DNA of 64,000 bases from UBA981 sp942490995 (GCA_942490995.1 CALOBG010000051.1:1-64000), one strand, 5' to 3'. Counted from the stretch's first letter, positions 25,892 to 36,777 are shown. The notes: a model not told the origin generated them from the letters alone. Numbers and translations: made by a program.

Positions 25892-27667
25892 TTATTCAGC
25901 GGCCGCTGTCGGGGCCTTGCGCAGGCGGATGGCGAGCTCCTTAAGTTGGCGCTCACTTACGGTGCTCGGCGCTGAGGTTAAGGGGCAGCTCGCCGTCTGG
26001 GTTTTCGGAAACGCGATCACATCACGGATCGAGTGTTCGCCGGCCATCAGCATGACCAGGCGGTCGAGGCCAAATGCGATGCCGCCGTGCGGCGGACAGC
26101 CGTATTCCAGCGCTTCGATCAGGAAGCCGAATTTTTCTTCCGCCTCGTCATCCGGAATACCCAGCAGCTTGAATACCGCGCGCTGCATTTCGGGACGGTG
26201 GATACGGATCGAGCCGCCGCCGATTTCAGAGCCGTTCAGGACCATGTCGTAAGCCCTTGAAATGGCCTCGCCCGGCGCTCGAGTAACGCTGTCGACGCCC
26301 TCGACCGGGGCCGTGAACGGATGGTGTAACGCCGCCCAGCGTTGCGCTTCCTTATCGAACTCGAACATCGGGAAATCGACCACCCACAGCGGCCGCCAGT
26401 CGCCTTCGAGCAGTTCCAGGTCGGCGGCCAGCTTGTCGCGCAGGGCGCCGAGCGCGGCATTGACGACCGCGGCGCTGTCGGCGCCGAAAAACACCAGGTC
26501 GCCGTTGGCGGCGCCAACCCGTTGCAACACTTCGCTGACCACGGCCGCGGGCAGAAACTTCAGGATCGGCGACTGCAGACCGTCGATGCCGGCGGCGATA
26601 TCGTTGACCTTGATATAGGCCAGACCCTTGGCGCCGAAAATGCGTACGAAGTCGGTGTAGTCATCGATCTGTTTACGCGTCAGGCGCGCGCCGCCGGGCG
26701 CCCGCATGGCGGCAACGCGGCCGCTTTTTGCCGGTTCGGCGAAAACCTTGAACTCGACCCCGGCCATGAGATCGCTGATCTCGACCAGTTCCAGCGGGTT
26801 GCGCAAATCGGGACGATCGGAGCCGTACCGCGACATCGCCTCGGCGTGGCTCAGGCGCGGAAACGGGTCCGGCAGTTCGACCCCCAGTACCGATCGGAAC
26901 AGGGCCCGGATCATGGTCTCCATGAGCGCCGTGATCTCGGCTTCATCGGTGAACGAGAGCTCGATATCGAGCTGGGTGAACTCCGGCTGGCGGTCGGCGC
27001 GCAGGTCTTCGTCGCGGAAACAGCGCACGATCTGATAGTAGCGATCGAGGCCGGACATCATGAGCAGCTGTTTGAACAGCTGTGGCGACTGCGGCAGCGC
27101 AAAGAACCGCCCGCCGTGAGTGCGGCTCGGCACCAGGTAGTCGCGCGCGCCTTCCGGGGTTGCCTTGGTCAGCATCGGCGTTTCGATGTCGAGGAAACCC
27201 GCCGCATCGACCCAGGCGCGCAGTTCACGGGTGATGCGCGCGCGCAGCATCAGGTTGTCGCGCATGCGCGTCGTACGCAGGTCGATATAGCGGTATTTGA
27301 GGCGGGTGTCGTCGTGAACGTGGCGCTCCTCGATCTGGAACGGCGGCGTTTTCGCGTCGTTGAGGATCTCGAGATCCCTGACCAGCACCTCGATCTGCCC
27401 GGTCGGCATGTCGGCGTTGACGGTACCGGCCGGGCGCGCCCGGATCCGTCCGCTGGCGCGCAACACGTATTCGCCGCGCGCGCGCTCGGCGATAGCGAAG
27501 CTCTGCGGCGTGTCCGGATCGATCACGATCTGGGCAACGCCCTCGCGATCGCGCAGGTCGATAAATATCACGCCACCGTGGTCGCGACGATGATGTACCC
27601 AGCCGCACAGGGTAACGTCCTGATCGATCAGGGTTTCATTTAGGACCCCGCAGTAGTGGCTTCTCAT
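25892..27667 (-). CDS. aspS: Aspartyl-tRNA synthetase
   Basis: Class II aminoacyl-tRNA synthetase, 591 residues. It shows the anticodon-binding OB fold (VTLCGWVHHRRDHGGVIFID), motif 2 (IVRCFRDEDLRADRQPEFTQ), the bacterial GAD insertion and motif 3 (GIAFGLDRLVMLM). I chose the ATG at 27667, which matches the family N-terminus; GTG two codons upstream has a possible AGGTG site 7 nt before it. Whether it charges only tRNA-Asp or also tRNA-Asn cannot be decided here. Confidence 0.96.
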   Translation of the reverse strand: MRSHYCGVLNETLIDQDVTLCGWVHHRRDHGGVIFIDLRDREGVAQIVIDPDTPQSFAIAERARGEYVLRASGRIRARPAGTVNADMPTGQIEVLVRDLEILNDAKTPPFQIEERHVHDDTRLKYRYIDLRTTRMRDNLMLRARITRELRAWVDAAGFLDIETPMLTKATPEGARDYLVPSRTHGGRFFALPQSPQLFKQLLMMSGLDRYYQIVRCFRDEDLRADRQPEFTQLDIELSFTDEAEITALMETMIRALFRSVLGVELPDPFPRLSHAEAMSRYGSDRPDLRNPLELVEISDLMAGVEFKVFAEPAKSGRVAAMRAPGGARLTRKQIDDYTDFVRIFGAKGLAYIKVNDIAAGIDGLQSPILKFLPAAVVSEVLQRVGAANGDLVFFGADSAAVVNAALGALRDKLAADLELLEGDWRPLWVVDFPMFEFDKEAQRWAALHHPFTAPVEGVDSVTRAPGEAISRAYDMVLNGSEIGGGSIRIHRPEMQRAVFKLLGIPDDEAEEKFGFLIEALEYGCPPHGGIAFGLDRLVMLMAGEHSIRDVIAFPKTQTASCPLTSAPSTVSERQLKELAIRLRKAPTAAAE

Positions 27668-27696
27668 TGACACCGGATCGCACCTTGACAGGAGGT

Positions 27697-27719
27697 AAAA
27701 AAACGACAGCGCGGGCTGT
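27697..27719 (-). terminator. Weak candidate terminator between fmdB and aspS
   Basis: Read on the minus strand, a 5-bp stem (ACAGC/GCTGT) with a 4-nt loop is followed two bases later by seven T residues. The stem is short for an intrinsic terminator, so this is tentative; it would separate fmdB from aspS. Confidence 0.35.
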
Positions 27720-27881
27720 TGCCAGCCTGGCGCGGGCAGCGGTCAGACTGGTTCGCCAGCCGTCGTCTCGAACATGCCATGCACCCGGCATTATCGAAGC
27801 TGCTGCCGAGGCCAGGGCCCTTAGCGGCGAAACGGGCGGCATCATACGGTCTGCGCTGCGCCCCCGCAATCTGGGGTCGCC

Positions 27882-28277
27882 TTACTCGGCCGCCGGTTTC
27901 GAACTCGGCTGGGGGGCGCGCTTTTCGGTTTTAGCGCCGCTGGCCGGCTCGCTCGGCTTGGAATCGCTGGCGCCGGTTTTAGCGGCGTTGTCCGCGCTTT
28001 TGCTCGCGCCTTCGCTGCCCTTGTCGTCGCTGCCGCTGCCCTTCGCGGTGTCGCCGCCGTCTTTGTCGGCCGCGCCCTTGTCCTTGGGTTTACCATTGTT
28101 CTTGAAGTCGGTTTCGTACCAGCCGGTGCCCTTGAGCTGAAAGGCGACCGTGGAGATCAGTTTGATCAAAGTGTCCTTAGCGCAGTCGGGGCAGGTTTTC
28201 AGGCGTTCGTCGCTCATGCGCTGCATGACTTCGAGCTTGTGCCCGCATTCCTGGCACTGGTATTCATAGATCGGCAT
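27882..28277 (-). CDS. FmdB-family zinc ribbon protein
   Basis: A 131-residue protein whose first 60 residues form the FmdB/CxxC_CxxC_SSSS zinc ribbon: MPIYEYQCQECGH and later CPDCAKDTLIKL supply two CXXC pairs. The remainder is a low-complexity tail rich in lysine, aspartate, serine and glycine, probably disordered. I chose the ATG at 28277, since family members begin MPIYEYxC. Its position upstream of aspS is common in proteobacteria. The molecular role of the family is not established; a regulatory zinc-binding role is often suggested. Confidence 0.9.
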   Translation of the reverse strand: MPIYEYQCQECGHKLEVMQRMSDERLKTCPDCAKDTLIKLISTVAFQLKGTGWYETDFKNNGKPKDKGAADKDGGDTAKGSGSDDKGSEGASKSADNAAKTGASDSKPSEPASGAKTEKRAPQPSSKPAAE

Positions 28278-28499
28278 GATTGTTCTCAACCATCAACGGA
28301 GCGGCGATCATGGCGATCGGACGCAAAATTTCAAGGCTTTCCGCTCCCGCGGGCGCACACAGCCGCCCATGGTCCGCGCGGCGTGTACATGCCGCGCCGA
28401 TTTCGCTAGGATCGCGGCCCGGCCACGCGAGGTCATTCCAGTAACACCTCAGCGGCCGTCCAACCGACATAGCTTATAGCACTCGCTTGAAGCGCACGC

Positions 28500-28575
28500 G
28501 GGCCGTTAGCTCAGCTGGTAGAGCACCGGACTTTTAATCCGATGGTCGTAGGTTCGAACCCTACACGGCCCACCA
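28500..28575 (+). tRNA. tRNA-Lys (anticodon TTT)
   Basis: A 76-nt tRNA with a 7-bp acceptor stem GGGCCGT/ACGGCCC, discriminator A and encoded CCA. The D arm contains AGCTCAGCTGGTAGAGC, the anticodon loop is CTTTTAA giving TTT, and the T arm has GGTTCGAACCC. Position 27-43 of the anticodon stem is a C-A mismatch; the rest pairs normally. It lies 232 nt upstream of hppA. Confidence 0.97.
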
Positions 28576-28807
28576 TATCCGACCCCGGCCCGTCAGCCGG
28601 CCGGCAGCGCCCGAGGCCCGGCGAAGCCGGCGCGGGTAAAAGAGGCAGAATGGCGGATATTGGCGGGCTTTCGGCCATTATCGGTATCGATTACGGCAGC
28701 AAAGACGGTTATAGTGCGCCGATCACCAGCGAATCCAAGAAAAAGGGACACGAATCCCGTAATTCCTCGCGCGGTATCCTCGAAATCTAGACGGAGACAG
28801 ACCCAAC

Positions 28808-30949
<2,142 letters not shown>

Positions 30950-30975
30950 CCCGACGACGTCTTTCTAGTACCAGG

Positions 30976-31003
30976 GCCGGCTTCCAAGCCGGCCTTTTTT
31001 TTG
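30976..31003 (+). terminator. Intrinsic terminator after hppA
   Basis: A 7-bp GC stem (GGCCGGC/GCCGGCC, extendable through the TT/AA pairs) with a short loop is followed directly by eight T residues, 27 nt after the hppA stop codon. Confidence 0.93.
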
Positions 31004-31278
31004 CCGGGACGGTACGCGCTGTCGGATCTCAAGGCTCGCGCCGCGGCGCCGTGTAACTTAAAGGCGTGATACTCGAATCCGCTGACTCGCTCCCAATCTC
31101 TGGCACTGCGGGTCGAACCTGCACCGCTTTTCCAGGCTGCATGGTCAGCGCGGCGGCGTTTTGAGCCCGATCACAATGAAACGTGTCCGACCGCGACGGC
31201 GGACGCTAAGGGATATTCGAGGGTTTCAGGCACGACGCGCGCCTGTGCGCGCGTCGTAGGTTGACGACGGGATAGCTG
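31004..31278. other. Intergenic stretch with one strong hairpin
   Basis: No gene is recognised between the hppA terminator and the small minus-strand ORF. The only clear structure is a perfect 11-bp inverted repeat at 31232-31257 (ACGACGCGCGC, loop CTGT), just beyond the stop codon of the small ORF. It has no T-tract on either strand. A T-arm-like segment at 31107-31123 lacks the rest of a tRNA. Confidence 0.5.
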
Positions 31279-31578
31279 TCAGGCGGCGCGCGGCAGACGT
31301 CCGCGCTCGGGCAGCGGCTCGACGTTGTCGGGCGCCGCGTGACCGTCCGTTTGCGCTGCAGCAGGGGCAGACTGGACGAGGTGCGCGATTTCGCACAGGC
31401 GCGCAACCAGGAACAGCCCGACCGCGCCCATCAGGGCCTTGCTAAACACCCCCAGCGCCAGCGCTTCAGCGCTGGTTCCGGCCAGCCACAACGCGCTTCC
31501 GAGGGCTATTGCGGCGGCGGCGAGGCCGAGCAGGCCGCAGATATCGAGGGCAAAACAGAACCAAGTGCGATTTTTCAT
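31279..31578 (-). CDS. Small two-helix membrane protein, unknown function
   Basis: A 99-residue protein that I do not recognise. It has two predicted membrane helices (about 8-33, FALDICGLLGLAAAAIALGS, and 42-64, GVFSKALMGAVGLFLVARLC) and a polar, proline-containing C-terminal tail of about 30 residues. The ATG has only a weak GGA upstream. A TATAGT at 31636-31641 on the minus strand could be its -10 element, and a strong hairpin lies just after its stop. It sits alone between hppA and an insertion sequence. The coding call rests on the hydrophobic pattern and the isolated frame. Confidence 0.6.
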   Translation of the reverse strand: MKNRTWFCFALDICGLLGLAAAAIALGSALWLAGTSAEALALGVFSKALMGAVGLFLVARLCEIAHLVQSAPAAAQTDGHAAPDNVEPLPERGRLPRAA

Positions 31579-31635
31579 AGTTTTTTCCGTCGTCGTTGCC
31601 GGCTTGAATGCCGGTCTGTGAGTTCGTTGGGCGCC

Positions 31636-31641
31636 ACTATA
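31636..31641 (-). promoter_or_regulatory. Possible -10 element of the small membrane-protein gene
   Basis: On the minus strand the hexamer is TATAGT, about 58 nt before the ATG. A -35 match is poor. The segment 31598-31614 in the predicted leader can form a GCCGGC/GCCGG hairpin. Confidence 0.35.
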
Positions 31642-31745
31642 AAGAACATAGGCGTCAGAACTGTTAAACGGTCGACATTCGTCCGTGGATTTAACAGTTG
31701 TTCATAGGTCGGATCTTATAACCCGTTGAAAAGAGGGAACCAAAA

Positions 31746-31816
31746 GCGCTCCATCCGATCAGATCATGAAATCAACGCCAATCAACTTCGTGATCTGGGA
31801 GTTTCGGATGGAGCGC
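31746..31816 (+). promoter_or_regulatory. Long hairpin that buries the transposase start
   Basis: A perfect 13-bp inverted repeat pairs 31746-31758 with 31804-31816. Inside it, 31761-31769 can pair with 31788-31796 (8 Watson-Crick pairs plus one G-U). In RNA the ATG at 31808 lies in the outer stem, and its GGGAG ribosome site (31797-31801) lies in the internal loop between the stems. Such fold-back is known to block translation of read-through transcripts in IS10 and IS50; here the function is inferred. Confidence 0.65.
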
Positions 31817-33112
31817 AGCGAAATTAGCATGGTGAGCCGCCAGTTAAAACGCACACTGGGCGAGCAGACGCTCAACGATTTGGGCCGGGCGACGCGATTC
31901 TGTCGTCGCGAACGAGAGATCACGCCGTTTCGTCTGGCGGTGAGTCTGATTGAGAGCTTCGGGGCTCGTTCGGCGAACTGTATTGCGGATATGCGGCGTG
32001 CATTCAATGCGCTTTGCGCAACCTCGATCCGCTACAAACCATTTCATAACCAACTGGCCAAACGACAGTTTCCGATGTTCATGCAGGCGCTGCTGAGCGA
32101 ATTGCTCGATGGCCTGGCGTGCGACGTCCTGCGTTTCGAATCGAACAGTCCGTTTGCCCGGTTTGATCACATCCGCATCCAGGACGGCACCTCATTTGCG
32201 CTGAAACCGGTGTTGCAAGACACGTTTCCTGGCCGCTTCACCACGGTCAGCCCCGCCGCAGTAGAGCTCCATGCCGATCTCGACCTACTCAGCGAGACGG
32301 CGAACCAGATTGTACTCAGCCCCGATAGCTCGGCGGAGAGGCAGTTCTTGCCGCCAGTCGAACAGGTCGTTGGCGGATTACTGCTCGCCGACCGAGGCTA
32401 CTTTGCGCGACCCTACTTTGAGGCCCTCGACACAGCTGGCGGCCATTTCATCGTGCGTGCGGGACAGAGCATCAACCCGCTGATCTTGAGTGCTCGTCAG
32501 AGCAATGGCCGACGGGTTAAACGCTTTGCCAACCAGCGTATGAAAACCGTGGCATCAATGTTGAAGCGTTTCGATTGCCTCGACATGACGGTGCAATTCG
32601 ACGGTGTCGATGGACCCTGGACCTGTCGATTAGTTGTCCACCCCAACATCAAGAAAGGCGCGGCACCCCGGTACCTAGTCACGAATCTTGATGCGGCCGC
32701 GTTCACGCCCGAGCACATCAGCGATGCCTATCGGTTGCGTTGGCAGGTCGAGTTATTGTTCAAAGAATGGAAGTCTTACGCCAATTTACGCGCCTTTGAC
32801 ACCGCTAATCCGTACATTGCCGAAGGCCTGATCTGGGCAGCACTGTGTGCCGCAACCCTGCAGCGTCATTGCGCGCATGTTACCGAGCGCTTGCTGAACG
32901 TCGCTATCTCCACGCACACCGTTGCCAAGTGTCTGCATCACGTGCTCGGAGAGGTATTGCATACGCTCATACATCGTTCGCATGCGTTGGATCTGCCAAT
33001 CGAACGCGCGTTACATTACCTGGCCAGCAACGCCCAGCGTGCTAAACCCGACCGCGACCGATGCTCGGGACGACTCAAACTCGGGCTGCGCCATATTCAT
33101 GTGGCCGCTTAA
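31808..33112 (+). CDS. IS4-family DDE transposase
   Basis: A 434-residue transposase. The catalytic residues are the D in RIQDGTSFAL, the D in LLADRGYF and the E in the IS4-family signature Y-x2-R-x3-E-x6-K, seen exactly as YRLRWQVELLFKEWK. I chose the ATG at 31808 because GGGAG lies 6 nt upstream; an in-frame ATG at 31766 would add 14 residues but has no ribosome site. Both candidate start codons lie within the hairpin described separately. No frameshift or internal stop is present. Confidence 0.93.
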   Translation: MERSEISMVSRQLKRTLGEQTLNDLGRATRFCRREREITPFRLAVSLIESFGARSANCIADMRRAFNALCATSIRYKPFHNQLAKRQFPMFMQALLSELLDGLACDVLRFESNSPFARFDHIRIQDGTSFALKPVLQDTFPGRFTTVSPAAVELHADLDLLSETANQIVLSPDSSAERQFLPPVEQVVGGLLLADRGYFARPYFEALDTAGGHFIVRAGQSINPLILSARQSNGRRVKRFANQRMKTVASMLKRFDCLDMTVQFDGVDGPWTCRLVVHPNIKKGAAPRYLVTNLDAAAFTPEHISDAYRLRWQVELLFKEWKSYANLRAFDTANPYIAEGLIWAALCAATLQRHCAHVTERLLNVAISTHTVAKCLHHVLGEVLHTLIHRSHALDLPIERALHYLASNAQRAKPDRDRCSGRLKLGLRHIHVAA

Positions 33113-33191
33113 GAACTAACCTATGAACAGTTGTTAAAGCTTGTCGCCGCCGGGCGGGGCAAAGGGGCTTTACGGATGGGGGCGGTAGGCA

Positions 33192-33220
33192 GGCTGGCGG
33201 CAGCGGGCGCGCCGCCAGCC
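33192..33220 (-). terminator. Strong hairpin after bepA, no T-tract
   Basis: A perfect 10-bp stem (GGCTGGCGGC/GCCGCCAGCC) with a 9-nt loop begins 6 nt after the bepA stop codon on the minus strand. The bases after it are not T-rich, so it may be a U-less terminator or an mRNA 3'-end stabiliser. Confidence 0.5.
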
Positions 33221-33225
33221 GGGTC

Positions 33226-34686
33226 TCAGCGGCGTTCCGCTTCCTCCAGCTCGATGATCGTTTTTTCGACCTCGGCAAGCCGCGCAACGATCTTCTGACG
33301 CTGGTAATTGCTCAGGCCCGGGGTCGCGCGCGCAATCCTGAGCTGTTCCGCGGCATGCGGGAATTCGCCAACGCTGAGAAAGTACTCAGCCAGCGAATGG
33401 TGGGCATTGGCGCTTTCGCCGATCTGGTTCTCGGCCTCCGCCAGCAGCTTGTAAAACTTCGGATCGCGCCGATCGGACAAGCCATAGCCACGCAGCATTT
33501 CCTTGGCTTCCTGGCCGCGCTTCACCAGCAGCAGCGCGTTGATATAGCCGTACACGGCGGCACGGTTCTCGGGCTCGAGATCGTAGGCGCGACGAAAATG
33601 CGCGAGCGACGCCTCGTAGTCGCGTGCGCGCTGTTCGAGTTTCGCCGCGGCGATCCGAAACGGCACCAGGGTCGGGTAGTCGGCCATGAGCTTGGTCAGT
33701 TCGGTGCGCGCCTGTTCGAAATCGCCGGTCTCGGTCAGGGCCAGGGCGTATCCATAGCGCGCCACTTCTTCGAACTCGTAGTCGCCGTTGCGCAGTTCGG
33801 TGGCAAATATGTGTCGCGCCTGCATCGGATCGCGCTCGCCGCGTACGCGCAGCTTGGCCTTGACCAGGTGGTAGTTGTAGCTGTCCTCGCGAACGACCGC
33901 GGGCTTGACCTTCTCGGCGCGGCTGCGCGCCTCGGCGATGCGGTTGATGGTGATCGGGTGGCTGCGCAGGTATTCGGGTATGTAGGCCGGATCGCTGTAG
34001 CGGTTGGCGAGCTGCATGCGCTCGAAAAATACCGCCATTTTCGTGGTGTCGTAGCCCGCTTCGCTCATCAGGCGCAGGCCCAGAGAATCGGCTTCCTTTT
34101 CGTTCGCGCGGGTGAAATTGATCTGGTGCTGGGCGGCCGCCGCCTGGGTCGCCATGAGCGCCGCGGCGCCGGCCTGCGGGTTGGCGACCGCCAGCAGGAT
34201 GGCCCCGACCATGGCCGCCATGGCCGGCATGCTCATGTTCGATGCGGCCTCGATCATGCGCGCGCCATGGCGCTGGGTAACATGCGAGATCTCGTGGCCG
34301 ACGACCGAGGCCAGTTCGGCTTCACTCTGGCTCTCCAGGATCAACCCGGTGTGGAAAGCGATGAATCCCCCCGGCACCGCGAAGGCATTGACGACCGGGC
34401 TGTCGAGGACAAAAAAGTAGAACTCGCCGTAGTAGTCGGAATGATCGCTCATCGAGTGACCGAGTTTCTGGATGTAATCCTCGATTTCCTCGTCATCGAC
34501 TATCGGTGCATGCCGGCGCAGCATGCGCATGAAGTTTTCGCCGAGCTTGCGCTCCTGCTCGGGCGAAATGATGGCCCCGGCCGAATCGCCGATATCGGGC
34601 AGGTTGATCGCTTCCTGCGCCGCCACGGTGGTGGTCAGGATGGCGGCGCAGATGGCAAGCGTGGCGCAGCAACGGTCGAATGTCAT
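33226..34686 (-). CDS. bepA: BepA-like M48 metalloprotease / chaperone
   Basis: Periplasmic protease-chaperone of 486 residues that helps assemble the LPS transporter subunit LptD and degrades misassembled outer-membrane proteins in E. coli. A signal peptide (about 5-23, ending VAAQE) is followed by the M48 domain with the zinc motif HEISH at residues 131-135, then a C-terminal TPR domain (about 290-480). I chose the ATG at 34686, which has AGGA 6 nt upstream. It diverges from pfp with 153 nt between starts. Its length is nearly identical to E. coli BepA (487). Confidence 0.93.
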   Translation of the reverse strand: MTFDRCCATLAICAAILTTTVAAQEAINLPDIGDSAGAIISPEQERKLGENFMRMLRRHAPIVDDEEIEDYIQKLGHSMSDHSDYYGEFYFFVLDSPVVNAFAVPGGFIAFHTGLILESQSEAELASVVGHEISHVTQRHGARMIEAASNMSMPAMAAMVGAILLAVANPQAGAAALMATQAAAAQHQINFTRANEKEADSLGLRLMSEAGYDTTKMAVFFERMQLANRYSDPAYIPEYLRSHPITINRIAEARSRAEKVKPAVVREDSYNYHLVKAKLRVRGERDPMQARHIFATELRNGDYEFEEVARYGYALALTETGDFEQARTELTKLMADYPTLVPFRIAAAKLEQRARDYEASLAHFRRAYDLEPENRAAVYGYINALLLVKRGQEAKEMLRGYGLSDRRDPKFYKLLAEAENQIGESANAHHSLAEYFLSVGEFPHAAEQLRIARATPGLSNYQRQKIVARLAEVEKTIIELEEAERR

Positions 34687-34839
34687 GGGCAATCCTGCAA
34701 ACGTGCTTGGGTAACGCTTCCGGCGCGCGGTGCCAGGGCGTGTGGATATATTGTAGAGTAAGACCGCCTGAGCCGTCGCGAGTTCGAGCGCACGGGTTCG
34801 GCAACCCAATCAGTCCGCAACCTAACCCGGTATTGTGAA

Positions 34840-36111
34840 ATGACGGTGGAGAAACGCAACGCATTTTATGCGCAGTCCGGCGGCGTAACGGCTGTGATCA
34901 ACGCCTCGGCGTGCGGTGTCATTGAAACCGCCCGCGCCCATCCCGAGCGCATCGGCGCGATTTATGCCGGGCGTAACGGCATTATCGGCGCGCTCACCGA
35001 GGACCTCATCGACACCGGCGCCGAGTCCGACGCCGCCATCGCGGCCCTGCGCCATACCCCGGCCGGCGCGTTTGGATCGTGCCGGTACAAGCTGCGCGGG
35101 TTGGCCGAGAGCCGCGCCGAATACGAGCGCCTTATCGAAGTCTTCAAGGCTCACGACATCGGCTATTTTTTCTACAACGGCGGCGGCGATTCGCAGGACA
35201 CAACCAACAAGATCGCCCAGTTCAGCGCCGAACACGATTACCCGCTGACCTGCATCGGCGTGCCGAAAACGGTCGACAACGACCTGCCGGTGACCGACAA
35301 CTGCCCCGGCTTCGGTTCGGTCGCCAAGTACGTCGCGGTGTCGATCCGCGAGGCGGGTTTCGACGTTGCTTCGATGGCCAAGACTTCGACCAAGGTGTTT
35401 GTACTCGAGGTCATGGGCCGCCACGCCGGCTGGATCGCCGCTGCCGGCGGTCTTGCCGCCAACGCTCCCGGGCAGGCGCCACACCTGATCCTGTTCCCCG
35501 AGGTCGTGTTCGATGAACGCGGCTTCCTCGAACGCGTGCGGACCTGCGTGGAAACCTATGGCTACTGCGCGATCGTGGTGTCCGAAGGCCTGCGCAATGC
35601 CGCCGGCGCGTTTGTCGCCGAAGCCGGCAGCCGGGATGCCTTCGGCCATGCCCAGCTCGGTGGCGTGGCGCCGGTCATTGCCGAACTGGTCAAGCGCGAG
35701 CTCGGCTACAAGTACCACTGGGCGGTCGCCGATTACCTGCAGCGCGCGGCGCGGCATATCGCCTCGAAAACCGACGTCGAGCAGGCTTACGCACTCGGTC
35801 GGGCGGCGGTCGAGATGGCCTTATCCGGCGCCAACGCGGTAATGCCCACCATCGTGCGGACCTCGGATACGCCGTATGCCTGGGAGATCGGCCAGGCGCG
35901 GCTCGCCGACATTGCCAACGTGGAAAAGAAACTGCCGGCCGAGTTCATCGGCGAAGACGGCTACTCGATCACCGCTGCCTGCCGCCGCTACCTGGCGCCA
36001 CTGATCGCCGGCGAGGATTACCCGCCCTACGTCGACGGCCTGCCGGACTACGTGGTGCTGAAAAACCAGGCGGTCGAACGCAAGCTCACGACCCGTTTCG
36101 AACTCGCCTGA
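34840..36111 (+). CDS. pfp: Pyrophosphate-type 6-phosphofructokinase
   Basis: Phosphorylates fructose 6-phosphate, probably with PPi instead of ATP and therefore reversibly. The 423-residue protein has NGGGDSQDT (residues 113-121) and PKTVDND (142-148): the aspartate after GG and the lysine in PKT are the hallmarks separating PPi enzymes from ATP enzymes (GGDG.., PGTIDND). The substrate segment MGRHAGWIAAAGG also fits. It converges with maf. The membrane pyrophosphatase gene lies 4 kb away, supporting PPi-based metabolism. The cosubstrate is inferred from sequence only. Confidence 0.88.
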   Translation: MTVEKRNAFYAQSGGVTAVINASACGVIETARAHPERIGAIYAGRNGIIGALTEDLIDTGAESDAAIAALRHTPAGAFGSCRYKLRGLAESRAEYERLIEVFKAHDIGYFFYNGGGDSQDTTNKIAQFSAEHDYPLTCIGVPKTVDNDLPVTDNCPGFGSVAKYVAVSIREAGFDVASMAKTSTKVFVLEVMGRHAGWIAAAGGLAANAPGQAPHLILFPEVVFDERGFLERVRTCVETYGYCAIVVSEGLRNAAGAFVAEAGSRDAFGHAQLGGVAPVIAELVKRELGYKYHWAVADYLQRAARHIASKTDVEQAYALGRAAVEMALSGANAVMPTIVRTSDTPYAWEIGQARLADIANVEKKLPAEFIGEDGYSITAACRRYLAPLIAGEDYPPYVDGLPDYVVLKNQAVERKLTTRFELA

Positions 36112-36135
36112 CGCAAAACCGGACCCGGTTCGCGC

Positions 36136-36777
36136 TCAGGCCCGCGCTGCGAGTCGATGGGTGATCCCGGCGCGGTCCAGCAAGGCGCGGGTCTCGGCCA
36201 GCGGCAGACCGACCACATTGCTGTAACTGCCGTCGATACGCGTGACCAGCGCGCCACCGAGGCCCTGGATACCATAGGCGCCGGCCTTGTCGTCGCCTTC
36301 GCCACTGTCGAGGTAGGCCGCGATGAGGGTCGGCGCGAGCGTGCAGAACTCGACCCGCGTCGTGACCACCACGCTGCGGATTGTGCCATTGACCTCGCCC
36401 AGCGCCACCGCACTCAGTACTTCGTGCCAGCGCCCTGACAGGGCTGCCAGCATGGTTGCCGCCGCGGCCCGATCCCGCGGTTTGCCGAACACTTCGCCAT
36501 CGACGCTGACCGTGGTATCGGCGGCCAGCACGGCGTGCCCCGCGCCGAGCACTGCGCGGGCAGCGGCGACTTTCAGCACCGCGACGCGCTCGACGTAGGC
36601 GGCCGGCGGCTCCTGCGGCGCGCGGGTTTCGTCGACGCTCAGGCGCAGCACCTCGAACCCGACACCCAGCAGGCGCAGAAATTCTGCGCGCCGCGGAGAC
36701 TGGGATGCGAGCTGCAGCAACGCGGGTCGGCGCGGTTCGCCGCTGCCTTCAGGCGCGGTGGTAGGGGTGTTGTTCAA
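36136..36777 (-). CDS. maf: Maf-family nucleotide pyrophosphatase
   Basis: Hydrolyses non-canonical or modified nucleoside triphosphates such as dTTP/UTP analogues. The N-terminal LLQLASQSPRRAEFLRLLG and the DETR and ADTTVSVDG motifs identify the Maf/YhdE family. No ATG exists near the 5' end; I chose TTG at 36777 (213 residues) because GGAG lies 5 nt upstream. TTG codons at 36816 and 36720 are alternatives. The 5' end overlaps rlmH by 29 nt. It is the last gene of the leuS cluster. Confidence 0.9.
   Translation of the reverse strand: MNNTPTTAPEGSGEPRRPALLQLASQSPRRAEFLRLLGVGFEVLRLSVDETRAPQEPPAAYVERVAVLKVAAARAVLGAGHAVLAADTTVSVDGEVFGKPRDRAAAATMLAALSGRWHEVLSAVALGEVNGTIRSVVVTTRVEFCTLAPTLIAAYLDSGEGDDKAGAYGIQGLGGALVTRIDGSYSNVVGLPLAETRALLDRAGITHRLAARA

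Larger units (their letters stand above)
31690..33138 (+). mobile_element. IS4-family insertion sequence, about 1.45 kb
   Basis: The element is bounded by 20-bp imperfect terminal inverted repeats at 31690-31709 and 33119-33138 that match at 18 of 20 positions (TTTAACA then GT or AC, then TGTTCATAGGT). It carries one transposase gene. The flanks next to the ends show no 8-12 bp direct repeat, so either the target duplication has been lost or the ends have recombined. It lies in an intergenic region and interrupts no recognisable gene. The transposase looks complete, so the element may still be active. Confidence 0.9.

Noticed and set aside
28542..28790. 82-codon frame beginning inside tRNA-Lys
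   Set aside because: It starts within the tRNA, has no ribosome site and no recognisable sequence; the region is more likely the hppA leader.
31107..31123. T-arm-like sequence resembling part of a tRNA
   Set aside because: The 5-bp stem and GTCGAAC loop occur, but no acceptor stem, D arm or anticodon arm can be built around them.
34687..34839. Search for a regulatory site between bepA and pfp
   Set aside because: The 153-nt divergent gap must hold two promoters, but I found no convincing -35/-10 pair or operator.
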